Below, piece by piece: positions 1-5,923 of a stretch of DNA of 8,433 nucleotides. Origin of the DNA: an uncultured Collinsella sp. (lineage in GTDB: Bacteria; Actinomycetota; Coriobacteriia; Coriobacteriales; Coriobacteriaceae); NCBI GenBank assembly GCA_900552395.1, contig URZJ01000071.1, positions 1 through 8,433 on the forward strand, in the 5' to 3' direction. The notes beneath the pieces are model-generated. The model had not been told where the DNA came from and made no database searches. It saw nothing but the letters and a program-made list of their open reading frames with translations. Every line of letters starts with the position of its first letter. Within the stretch, counting starts at the first letter, position 1. The position numbers and the translations under genes are program-made.

Positions 1-349
1 CGGCATTATCGAGTTCGCTGAGCTGCAGAACTTTGTCGATATGCCGCTTAAGAACTTCTCCTCGGGCATGGTGGCGCGTATCGCCTTTGCAATCGCGACG
101 ATTACCGAGCCCGATATTCTGATCGTTGACGAGACGCTGTCCGTCGGTGACGTGTTCTTCCAGCAGAAGTGCGAGGCCCGCATCCAGCACTTTATCCAGA
201 GCGGCGACGTGACGGTTCTGTTCGTTTCGCACTCCATGGAGCAGGTTGAGCGCATCTGCCAGCGTGCCGTTTGGATTGAGAAGGGTGACCTTCGCATGGA
301 CGGCCCGGTCGATGAGGTCTGCAAGGCGTACCGCGAGCAGTTCAACTAG
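1..349 (+). CDS. ABC transporter ATP-binding protein, polysaccharide/teichoic-acid export type (3' end only)
   Basis: This is the C-terminal part of an ABC ATPase; the gene enters from the left edge, with the first whole codon at position 2, and stops at TAG 347-349. The visible 115 residues run from GIIEFAEL to YREQFN. They show the ABC signature (NFSSGM), Walker B with the catalytic Glu (ILIVDE), the D-loop (SVGD) and the switch His (FVSHSM). The Walker A motif lies outside the window. The pattern EFAEL...FVDMPLKNFSSGM, then DETLSVGD and FQQKCEARI, is typical of TagH/Wzt/RfbE-type ATPases. These energise export of lipid-linked polysaccharide or teichoic acid with a membrane permease at the cytoplasmic face. 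The C-terminus ends soon after the ABC fold, so there is no long Wzt-like carbohydrate-binding domain. The substrate cannot be told from this fragment. It is unrelated to the aro operon, which runs in the opposite direction. Confidence 0.9.
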   Translation, partial: GIIEFAELQNFVDMPLKNFSSGMVARIAFAIATITEPDILIVDETLSVGDVFFQQKCEARIQHFIQSGDVTVLFVSHSMEQVERICQRAVWIEKGDLRMDGPVDEVCKAYREQFN

Positions 350-351
350 GT

Positions 352-357
352 TATAAT
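352..357 (+). promoter_or_regulatory. candidate -10 box (TATAAT) upstream of tRNA-Arg
   Basis: A perfect TATAAT hexamer lies 3 nt after the ABC gene stop and 46 nt before the tRNA 5' end. It is an AT-rich island in GC-rich DNA and could drive the tRNA with a leader of about 40 nt. No good -35 hexamer is seen 16-18 nt upstream (it would fall in the end of the ABC gene), and there is no extended -10 TG. It may be fortuitous, with the tRNA read through from upstream. Confidence 0.3.
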
Positions 358-403
358 TACTTGCGCCTGACAGGCTTACGCTTGCTTGGGCGTGCGGTTA
401 TTT

Positions 404-480
404 GCTCCATTAGCTCAGTTGGATAGAGCAGGGGACTTCTAATCCCAAGGTCGACGGTTCGAATCCGCCATGGAGCACCA
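404..480 (+). tRNA. tRNA-Arg (anticodon TCT)
   Basis: A full 77-nt cloverleaf can be folded. The 7-bp acceptor stem is perfect (404-410 with 470-476), followed by discriminator A477 and an encoded CCA (478-480). The D-arm is GCTC...GAGC. The anticodon loop CTTCTAA (436-442) places TCT at 438-440, which reads the Arg codons AGA/AGG. The T-loop is TTCGAAT (458-464). Two stem positions do not pair: G431 with A447 at the top of the anticodon stem, and A454 with C468 in the T-stem. The rest is canonical, so the gene is probably functional. It lies 54 nt after the ABC ATPase gene and is followed 9 nt later by a terminator, so it is a single-tRNA unit. Confidence 0.95.
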
Positions 481-489
481 TCGTTTATT

Positions 490-522
490 AAGCCCGGACC
501 GCTTGGTGGTCTGGGCTTTTTT
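490..522 (+). terminator. Rho-independent terminator of tRNA-Arg
   Basis: An 11-bp stem (490-500 with 508-518, one G-T pair) closes a 7-nt loop and runs into six Ts (517-522). It starts 9 nt after the CCA end. On the - strand the same hairpin is followed by TAATAAA rather than a T-run, so it would be at best a weak terminator for the convergent aro operon. The remaining 523-584 between this hairpin and the aroQ stop holds no gene or clear second terminator. Confidence 0.9.
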
Positions 523-584
523 CATCTTGTGTGCTGCTGGAGCCGAGCGCGAGCAAGCCGCTGCTGTTTGTTGGGGTTGGCATT

Positions 585-1022
585 TTACTTTTCGATACGC
601 TCCCTCAGCAGCTCCAACGCGTGGGCGTAGCCTTGGAGGCCTTCGCCGGTGATGGTGGCGAAGCAGGCCAGGCGTGCATAGCTCACCTGGCGGAAGTCCT
701 CGCGTGTCTCTACGGCGCTGATGTGGACCTCCACAGCCGGGATGGCGACGGCCTTGAGGGCATCGAGGATCGCCACGCTCGTATGCGTATAAGCGGCCGG
801 GTTGATGACGATGCCGTCGACCTTGCCGTAGGCCTCCTGGATCTTGTCGACGATGCTGCCCTCGTGGTTGGACTGGAAGACCTCGATCTCGTCGAAGCCC
901 TGTGCGGCACCTGCCTCCTGGCAGATCTGCACTAAGCGGTCGTAGTTGTCGCTGCCATAGATGCCCGGCTCGCGAATGCCGAGCATGTTGAGGTTGGGGC
1001 CGTTGATGACGAGTGCTTTCAT
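585..1022 (-). CDS. aroQ: 3-dehydroquinate dehydratase, type II
   Basis: Cytoplasmic enzyme of the third shikimate-pathway step, converting 3-dehydroquinate to 3-dehydroshikimate. The 145-residue product has the normal length for the dodecameric type II family. Key residues are visible: the N-terminal GPNLNMLG with Arg17 and the catalytic Tyr22 of the flexible lid (REPGIYG), Asn74 and His80 in INPAAYTHTS, and His100 and Ser102 in EVHIS, followed by Arg107. The stretch after EVHIS reads AVETRED where many members have N-[IV]-H-A-R-E. The start is ATG 1022-1020 because the family begins MKALVINGPN and an AAAGGAAG ribosome site lies just before it; a longer reading to 1217 would add 65 residues of non-family sequence overlapping aroK. 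This is the last gene of the aro operon, separated from aroK by a 64-nt gap holding a strong hairpin that may lower or attenuate its expression. Confidence 0.95.
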   Translation of the reverse strand: MKALVINGPNLNMLGIREPGIYGSDNYDRLVQICQEAGAAQGFDEIEVFQSNHEGSIVDKIQEAYGKVDGIVINPAAYTHTSVAILDALKAVAIPAVEVHISAVETREDFRQVSYARLACFATITGEGLQGYAHALELLRERIEK

Positions 1023-1027
1023 GGTTG

Positions 1028-1035
1028 CTTCCTTT
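1028..1035 (-). promoter_or_regulatory. ribosome binding site of aroQ
   Basis: AAAGGAAG on the - strand, 5 nt from the ATG at 1022. It fixes the aroQ start at the family-conserved MKALVINGPN rather than at the upstream ATG at 1217. Confidence 0.75.
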
Positions 1036-1043
1036 GCGATTGG

Positions 1044-1084
1044 AAAACCACCACAAAGGCGCCTGTCCCCTTTGTGGTGGTTTT
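1044..1084 (-). repeat. 16-bp perfect inverted repeat (hairpin) between aroK and aroQ
   Basis: The arms 1044-1059 and 1069-1084 are perfectly complementary over 16 bp, with a 9-nt loop. The stem ends in four A/T pairs, so on either strand it finishes in TTTT followed by two G or C bases. It starts 2 nt after the aroK stop and ends 9 nt before the aroQ ribosome site, so it fills the whole gap. It could be a weak bidirectional terminator or attenuator, an RNA-stabilising or processing hairpin, or a copy of a dispersed palindromic (REP-like) element. The loop-side motif GGGGACAGGCGCC suggests the last option, but that is from memory and not tested. Confidence 0.8.
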
Positions 1085-1086
1085 GG

Positions 1087-1647
1087 TTAGAGAGCGGGTG
1101 GGAGGGTGTCGAGGAGGGCTTGGGCGGTGTTGGCGGCGCAGTCGCGTGAGTCGATGATGTAGTCGGCCCAGGAGCGGTAGCGCGGCATGCGCTGCTCGGC
1201 GAGCTTGTCGATGCCATCGCGCGCCGTGATGGGGCGGCCCTTGTGGGCGAGCTCGTCGAGCTTGCGATTGAGCATCACAATCTGGCTGTTCTGGTGCAGC
1301 AGCGGGTAGTTCTCGTCGCGCGTGACCACGCCGCCGCCGGTGGAGAGCACCAGGCCGCTGCGCTTGGAGATGTCGGCCAGCGCCGCCGTCTCCTGCTTGC
1401 GGAAGGCCACCTCGCCGCGCTCGACGATAAAGTCGGCACAGGGCATGTCCAGACGCTCCTCGAGCGCGTGATCCAAGTCGATGTGCTCGCGACCCGTGAG
1501 CAGGGCGATCTGCTCGCCCACGCGGGTCTTGCCCGAACCCGGCATGCCGATCAGGGCAATGTTTTGCTCGCGGCGGGACAGACGCTCCGTTATGTCCAAG
1601 ATGCGCTTGCGCGGGGTGACCTGGCCGGTATAGCGCTCACAAGCATG
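1087..1647 (-). CDS. aroK: shikimate kinase (C-terminal half of a probable AroE-AroK fusion, out of frame with aroE)
   Basis: Phosphorylates shikimate to shikimate-3-phosphate with ATP. The frame holds Walker A GMPGSGKT, the shikimate-binding pair in DLD, the Arg of FRKQE, the GGG of LSTGGGVV, the lid Arg in GRPI, and a C-terminal YRSW...IIDS. The right-hand limit given is where coding similarity can still be seen, not a start codon. Upstream of the P-loop the frame reads CERYTGQVTPRKRILDITERLSRREQN, and its first part matches the last helix of shikimate dehydrogenases. No ATG or well-placed ribosome site precedes the kinase. The only plausible separate start is TTG 1599-1597, which would give about 170 residues (a normal AroK length) and overlaps the aroE stop. 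Either the kinase is made by re-initiation there, or the ancestral fusion is broken. The stop is TAA 1089-1087. Confidence 0.8.
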   Translation of the reverse strand, partial: HACERYTGQVTPRKRILDITERLSRREQNIALIGMPGSGKTRVGEQIALLTGREHIDLDHALEERLDMPCADFIVERGEVAFRKQETAALADISKRSGLVLSTGGGVVTRDENYPLLHQNSQIVMLNRKLDELAHKGRPITARDGIDKLAEQRMPRYRSWADYIIDSRDCAANTAQALLDTLPPAL

Positions 1648-2315
1648 AGCAGACCACCGATGCAGGGGATGCCGCGGCGCTCGGCCTCGAGCATCAGGCC
1701 CGTGCGAGCGGGGTTGTAGACAATGTCGATAACGCCTTCGAGCGCATCTAGCCCTTCGAGCGTGCAAGGCGCGTCGGGGCAGTGGGGGAACATGCCGGCA
1801 GGTGTGCAGTTGACGAGCAGTGCCGCATAAGATTGCTGCGCGATGTTGTCGTAATTGAGCTCGCTCGTACGACCCACGGGTACGACGACGGCGCCCAGGT
1901 CACCGAGTACCATGCTCGCCGTGGTGCCGGCTCCGCCGGTGGCGCCGAGCACGAGGGCCTTCTTGCCGGCAACCTCAACGCCCAACTCCTCGACCAGGCA
2001 CTGAAAACCGAAGTAGTCGGTGTTGTCGCCCCGCAGGCGGCCGTCGGCCAGGCGCGTGATGGTGTTGACGTTGCCCATACGCTCGGCCAGCGGGCTCAGT
2101 TCGTCCAGGTAGTCCATGACGGCGCGCTTGTAGGGGATGGTCACGTTGGCGCCCTCCCATTCGTTGCCCGTCATAAAGGCCTCGAGGTCCTCGGGCTCGC
2201 GCTCAAATCGCACGTACTCGAGCCCCGCGAGCTCCTTGTAGATGGTCGGGGTGTAGCTGTGGCCCAGCACGCGGCCCAGCACGCCGTAGGGGCGGGTTGC
2301 GGCGACATCGGTCAT
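1590..2315 (-). CDS. aroE: shikimate dehydrogenase (C-terminal helix lost by frameshift)
   Basis: NADPH-dependent reduction of 3-dehydroshikimate to shikimate. The substrate domain shows HSYTP at 19-23 (family form HSxSP), GANVTIPYK with catalytic Lys63, GNVNT at 81-85 and GDNTD at 96-100 with the catalytic Asp. The Rossmann domain has GATGGAG at 124-130, then VNCTPAGM. The ATG at 2315 directly abuts the pheA stop, with GGAGGT 7 nt before it. The open frame gives 241 residues, short of the usual 270 or so. It is family-like through GGLLMLV (about residue 226) and then reads SAIPARSPRASASWT, which is not AroE-like. The expected continuation, the Gln-containing helix ending in a TG turn, is partly found in the aroK frame. 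The protein as encoded lacks the substrate-contacting Gln of that helix and may be inactive, unless this is an assembly error. Confidence 0.85.
   Translation of the reverse strand: MTDVAATRPYGVLGRVLGHSYTPTIYKELAGLEYVRFEREPEDLEAFMTGNEWEGANVTIPYKRAVMDYLDELSPLAERMGNVNTITRLADGRLRGDNTDYFGFQCLVEELGVEVAGKKALVLGATGGAGTTASMVLGDLGAVVVPVGRTSELNYDNIAQQSYAALLVNCTPAGMFPHCPDAPCTLEGLDALEGVIDIVYNPARTGLMLEAERRGIPCIGGLLMLVSAIPARSPRASASWT
1636..1650 (-). other. aroE/aroK frame break, probable short deletion
   Basis: AroE is read as LMLV through GTG 1640-1638; the continuation ERYTGQ is read from GAG 1638-1636, in the -1 frame. About seven residues of the helix are missing between them. The junction carries ATGCTTGTG (1646-1638), readable both as M-L-V in the aroE frame and as the (H)-A-C end of the helix in the aroK frame. 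This is what a deletion between two copies of that 9-mer would leave behind. See the matching finding. Confidence 0.65.
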
Positions 2316-3461
2316 CTAGAGCACCTCCGTGTAACTGCCAAAGTAGGTGAAGCTCTCACACACGTCGTCGATGGAATCGAGCAGGTCATCGAGGGCCTTG
2401 CTGCCAAAGGGGCAGTCTAGGTCAAAGTAGAACATAAACTCAAAGTCGCGCCCGGGGATGGGGCGGCTCTCGAGCTTGATAAGGTTGATGTTGAGTGCGT
2501 AGAAGCGCTCGAGTACGCGATAGAGGGCGCCCGGTTCGTTGGCCGTGGTGATCATGAGCGAGGTACGGTTGGCGCCGGGGTAGACGCGCGGCTCGCGACT
2601 GATGACGACGAAGCGCGTGTAGTTGTTGTCCGAGTCCTGGATATTGGGCTCCAGCACCTCCAGACCATAGAGCGCCGCGCAGCTGCGCGAGGCGATGGCG
2701 GCAACGTCGGTGCGTTCGGAGCTGGCGACCATCTCGGCCGACATGGCCGTGTTGGGGTACTTGGTGGCGTGCAGGTCGTGTGCCTCGATAAAGCCGGCGC
2801 ATTGGGCAATGGCCTGGCCGTGGCTGTAGACCTCGTGCACGTCCGCAAGCTTGGTGCCGGGCTTGACGAGCAAGTTGTGGTCGATTTTGAGGCGAAGCGA
2901 GCGCACGATGTGGAAGTCGAACTGGGCGAGCAGGTCGTAGACGGCGTTGACCGAGCCGGCGGTGGAGTTCTCGATGGGCAGCACGCCAAACTCGCAGAAG
3001 CCGTCGCGCACGGCGCACATGACGCCCTCGAAGGTCTCGAAAAACGCGATGTCGGGCACGTCGAAGAGCTTGCACGCGGCGATTTGGCTGTAAGCGCCCT
3101 CGACGCCCTGGCAGGCGACGGTGGCCGTTTGAGGGAAGGGCGTGTCGGAGGCTGCAGCCGTGGCGTGGGCCTTTTGCGAGACGGTGATGCCCTTGAGCTC
3201 GTTGATGTAGCGCTGCTGCTCGGCCTTGCTCATGCTCATGAGGAGACGGAACAGGGTGATGGTCTGCGCCTCGTAGCGCTCGGGGGCGCGGCTGGCGAGG
3301 TTGTTGAGCTTGGAGCGCTCACGGGCGGGGTCGAAGACGGCCTTGCCCATCTCGATTTTTGACTTGGCGACCTCGGTGGCAATGTCCATGCGCTCGACAA
3401 AGCTGTTGAGGAGCGTGGTGTCGATGCCATCGATGGCCTGGCGGATGTCAGCAAGGTCCAT
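2316..3461 (-). CDS. pheA: bifunctional chorismate mutase / prephenate dehydratase (P-protein)
   Basis: Converts chorismate to prephenate and then to phenylpyruvate, the committed Phe branch. The 381 residues hold three parts. Residues 1 to about 88 are an AroQ-class chorismate mutase with Arg7, Arg24, Lys35, Asp44, Arg47 and Glu48, the same spacing as the E. coli P-protein active site. After a linker, prephenate dehydratase spans about 114-295 (GVEGAYSQIAA, IENSTAGSVNAVYDLL, SHGQAIAQC, and the catalytic TRF in NNYTRFVV). An ACT domain fills the rest, with EPGALYRVL and KLESRP, the Phe-binding motifs, so feedback inhibition by Phe is expected. ATG 3461 is chosen because the mutase fold begins MDLADIRQAID and AAAGGGG lies 5 nt upstream; an upstream in-frame ATG at 3548 would add 29 low-complexity residues overlapping aroC. 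It follows aroC by 43 nt and abuts aroE. Confidence 0.95.
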   Translation of the reverse strand: MDLADIRQAIDGIDTTLLNSFVERMDIATEVAKSKIEMGKAVFDPARERSKLNNLASRAPERYEAQTITLFRLLMSMSKAEQQRYINELKGITVSQKAHATAAASDTPFPQTATVACQGVEGAYSQIAACKLFDVPDIAFFETFEGVMCAVRDGFCEFGVLPIENSTAGSVNAVYDLLAQFDFHIVRSLRLKIDHNLLVKPGTKLADVHEVYSHGQAIAQCAGFIEAHDLHATKYPNTAMSAEMVASSERTDVAAIASRSCAALYGLEVLEPNIQDSDNNYTRFVVISREPRVYPGANRTSLMITTANEPGALYRVLERFYALNINLIKLESRPIPGRDFEFMFYFDLDCPFGSKALDDLLDSIDDVCESFTYFGSYTEVL

Positions 3462-3466
3462 GGAGA

Positions 3467-3473
3467 CCCCTTT
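3467..3473 (-). promoter_or_regulatory. ribosome binding site of pheA
   Basis: AAAGGGG on the - strand, 5 nt before ATG 3461. It supports this start over the in-frame ATG at 3548, which lies inside aroC. Confidence 0.7.
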
Positions 3474-3504
3474 CACGTGTCGGGGGATGTTGAGGGGTGG
3501 GTAG

Positions 3505-4602
3505 TTAGCGCTGGGCGGCGTCTTCGAGGAGGGCGTCCCAGATGGCAAGGGCGGCGGCTGCCTCGGCTACGGGGACAGCTCGGGGGACGATGCAGGGATC
3601 GTGGCGGCCGTGGACCGAGAGCTCGGCATTTTCCATAGCGTCCATGTCCACCGTCTGCTGCTCGCGGCCAATGGAGGGCGTCGGCTTTACGGCCATGCGC
3701 CACATGACGGGCGCGCCGGTCGAAATACCGCCCAGGATGCCGCCGGCGTTGTTGGACTCGACCTCGATCTCGCCGGTCTCGGCATCGATGCGATACGGAT
3801 CATTGTTCTCGCTGCCGCGCATGGCGGCCACGGCAAAGCCCATGCCAAACTCCACGCCCTTTACGGCGGGAATGCCAAACGCGATCTGCGCGATGCGGTT
3901 CTCGATGCCGTCGAACATGGGGTCGCCGATGCCTGCGGGAAGCCCGTAAATGCCGCACTCCACGATGCCGCCGATGCTGTCGAGTTCGTCGCGCGCGGCT
4001 AGGATTTCCTCGCGCATGCGGCCGGCTGCGGCGGCGTCAATGCACGGCAGATCGTTCGTAAGGATCGCCTTGCGGTCGGCCTCGCGATAGACTATGTCGT
4101 CCATCGGCAGGTCGGAGATGCCGCCGATCTGCGCTACATGCGCCATGACCTTAATGCCGCGGGCCTCAAGTGCCTGCAGCGCGATACCGCCGGCGATGCA
4201 CAAGGGTGCCGTTAGGCGGCCGGAGAAATGCCCGCCACCAGCGACGTCGTGCATGTTGTGGTACTTCACGCGTGCCGGGAAATCCGCATGGCCCGGGCGG
4301 GGCTTGCGGCGCAGCTCGGAGTAATCCTTGGAGCGCGTGTTGGTGTTCTCGATAATCGCGGCGATGGGCGCGCCGGTGGTATGTCCATCGACCACACCGG
4401 CGATGATGCGGGCGGCGTCGGCCTCGCGGCGTTTGGTCGCGGTCTCGTCGCGACCGGGGGCACGACGGTCAAGGAAGGCCTGCAGCCGCTCCTGGTCAAC
4501 AGCGATGCCCGCCGGAATGCCATCGAGGGAGCAGCCGATGGCGGAGGAGTGCGACTGGCCGAAGATGCTTAAGTGTAAGACGTTGCCAAAGGTCGAGGAC
4601 AT
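3505..4602 (-). CDS. aroC: chorismate synthase
   Basis: Last common step: anti-1,4-elimination of phosphate from EPSP to give chorismate, with reduced FMN as cofactor. The 365-residue length is normal. Family landmarks in order are FGQSHSSAIG with the conserved His18, RPGHADF with His105, GGGHFSGR at 122-129, the block GIENRIAQIAFGIPAVKGVE followed by FGMGF, NNAGGILGGISTG, and GRHDPCIVPRAVPV near the C-terminus. Two signatures deviate from the textbook forms: SHS for SHG, and GGGHFSGRLTA for GGGRxSARxTA. I believe the latter recurs in clostridial and coriobacterial enzymes, so it is probably a lineage form and not damage. The start ATG 4602 has AGGAGG 6 nt upstream, inside the end of aroA; the two genes are 1 nt apart, implying coupled translation. 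A separate flavin reductase is not visible here. Confidence 0.96.
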   Translation of the reverse strand: MSSTFGNVLHLSIFGQSHSSAIGCSLDGIPAGIAVDQERLQAFLDRRAPGRDETATKRREADAARIIAGVVDGHTTGAPIAAIIENTNTRSKDYSELRRKPRPGHADFPARVKYHNMHDVAGGGHFSGRLTAPLCIAGGIALQALEARGIKVMAHVAQIGGISDLPMDDIVYREADRKAILTNDLPCIDAAAAGRMREEILAARDELDSIGGIVECGIYGLPAGIGDPMFDGIENRIAQIAFGIPAVKGVEFGMGFAVAAMRGSENNDPYRIDAETGEIEVESNNAGGILGGISTGAPVMWRMAVKPTPSIGREQQTVDMDAMENAELSVHGRHDPCIVPRAVPVAEAAAALAIWDALLEDAAQR

Positions 4603-4603
4603 G

Positions 4604-5923
4604 CTATTCCTCCTCGAGTGTGACCTTGCCGCCCAGCAGGCGGTAGTGGTCGAAGAAATCGGGATAGGACTTGTTGACGGCCTCGGCGCCGTGGATCACG
4701 ACCTCGCCGGTGGCGCGGCTCGCGGCGATAGCGGCCATCATGGCGATGCGATGGTCGTTGTGCGAATCGACTTCGCCGCCGGTGAAGGCATCGACACCCT
4801 TGATGATGAGGTCATCGCCGGCAATGCGCACCTGCGCGCCCAGCGCGGTGAGCTCGCGGGTGGTCGTGACCAGGCGGTCGGATTCCTTGATGCGCAGACG
4901 GGCGCAATCGCGGATAAAGGTGCGGCCCTGCGCCAGCGAGGCTACGGCCGAGATGACGGGCACCAGGTCAGGAATGTCGTGGGCGCTCATCTCAAAGCCG
5001 GCGAGCTTGTCGGACTGCACGGTGGCGGCGTTGGTGGAGCGCACGATGCGGGCGCCAAAGCGCGAAAGCGCGGCGAGCACGTTTCGGTCGCCCTGCGCGG
5101 AGCTCAGGGATACGCCCTCCACGGTGATGGGGTCGGCGCCGATAGCGCCGGCGCACAGCCAAAAGGCGGCGTTGGACCAGTCGCCCTCGACAGCAACGCT
5201 GCCGGGCGTGCGGTACGAGCCGCTGCTCACGCGGAAGTTCGTGACCTCGGGCTGGCCGTCCTTGGCCGGAATACGCTCGACGTTGACCTCGACGCCAAAG
5301 GCCTTCATGGCCTGGATCGTCAGGTTGATGTAGGGGCGGCTCTCGATGAGGCCGGTTACCTGCACGCAGGAGGGCTGGGCCAGCAGCGGGGCTGCCAGCA
5401 GCAGGCCCGAGATGTACTGCGAGCTCACGTTGCCCGGAAGCACAAAGGTGCCCGGGCGCATGCGGCCGCTCGTCTTGAGCGGAAAACCGCCCAGACCCTG
5501 TAGGTCGCAGCCGGCGGCGATGATCTCGTCCGAGAGCGGGGAGAGCGGGCGGGCGCCCAAGCGCCCCTGACCCACAAAAGTTGCTTCTGCACCCAGCGCG
5601 CAGGCGACAGGCAGCATAAAGCGCAGCGTGGAGCCACTTTCACCGCAGTCAAGCGTGCCGCCGGCAAGGGCCTTGAGCAGGCCAAACTCAACACTCTTCA
5701 TGGTGGGGTGGACCTGGAAGCCGTCCTCGACGGTCTCGATGCGAGCACCCAGTGCCGTAAGGCAGCGCACCGTGGCCTCGATGTCGGCGCAGGTGGTGTT
5801 GCAGGTGACGTGCGTCTCGCCGTTGGCAAGCGCGGCGCAGATGATGAGGCGATGCGCCATCGACTTGGACGCGATGGCGGGAACGGTGCCCTTAAGCGGG
5901 GACGGGGTGATGCGGGCTAGCAT
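4604..5923 (-). CDS. aroA: 3-phosphoshikimate 1-carboxyvinyltransferase (EPSP synthase)
   Basis: Transfers enolpyruvyl from PEP to shikimate-3-phosphate. The 439-residue product has both inside-out alpha/beta domains. The N-terminal substrate site is SKSMAHR (Lys20, Ser21, Arg25), and the PEP loop is CGESGSTLRF with Gly97 and Arg101. Further conserved parts are SSQYISGLL near 167-175, ESRPY at 194-198, Asp319 in DIPDLVPV, RIKESDR at 344-350, DSHNDHRIAMM at 386-396 and NKSYPDFF near the C-terminus. In the loop that binds PEP and glyphosate, the position matching E. coli Pro101 is Phe102, and the preceding residues are ES where E. coli has NA, so this is not the classical class I loop. The ATG overlaps the aroB stop by 7 nt (ATGCTAG). 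A purine-rich GGGAG sits rather far upstream (11 nt), so translation is probably coupled to aroB. Confidence 0.96.
   Translation of the reverse strand: MLARITPSPLKGTVPAIASKSMAHRLIICAALANGETHVTCNTTCADIEATVRCLTALGARIETVEDGFQVHPTMKSVEFGLLKALAGGTLDCGESGSTLRFMLPVACALGAEATFVGQGRLGARPLSPLSDEIIAAGCDLQGLGGFPLKTSGRMRPGTFVLPGNVSSQYISGLLLAAPLLAQPSCVQVTGLIESRPYINLTIQAMKAFGVEVNVERIPAKDGQPEVTNFRVSSGSYRTPGSVAVEGDWSNAAFWLCAGAIGADPITVEGVSLSSAQGDRNVLAALSRFGARIVRSTNAATVQSDKLAGFEMSAHDIPDLVPVISAVASLAQGRTFIRDCARLRIKESDRLVTTTRELTALGAQVRIAGDDLIIKGVDAFTGGEVDSHNDHRIAMMAAIAASRATGEVVIHGAEAVNKSYPDFFDHYRLLGGKVTLEEE

Noticed and set aside
365..375. Short palindrome GCCTGACAGGC as terminator of the ABC gene
   Set aside because: Only a 4-bp stem with a 3-nt loop and no following T-run.
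404..584. tRNA-Arg as an integration site (attachment site) of a mobile element
   Set aside because: No integrase, no repeat of the tRNA 3' end within the window, and housekeeping genes follow directly.
470..935. + strand open frames of 60 and 134 codons after the tRNA
   Set aside because: They overlap the tRNA end, the terminator and antisense aroQ, and show no ribosome site or recognisable protein.
1623..1650. Programmed -1 ribosomal frameshift joining AroE to AroK
   Set aside because: No X-XXY-YYZ slippery heptamer is present at the junction, and a simple -1 shift would still leave about seven conserved helix residues missing, so a deletion explains the data better.
1087..1767. Reading aroK from the ATG at 1767
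   Set aside because: Residues encoded from 1767 to about 1648 are Arg/His-rich and are the out-of-frame image of aroE; AroE similarity in that stretch is in the other frame.
3462..3548. pheA starting at the ATG at 3548
   Set aside because: The added 29 residues are Pro/Ser-rich and overlap aroC; the mutase fold and ribosome site point to 3461.
4328..5503. 391-codon + strand open frame opposite aroA/aroC
   Set aside because: It lies antisense to two clear enzymes, and its translation is Ala/Gly/Arg-rich without family features. Long antisense frames are expected in GC-rich coding DNA.
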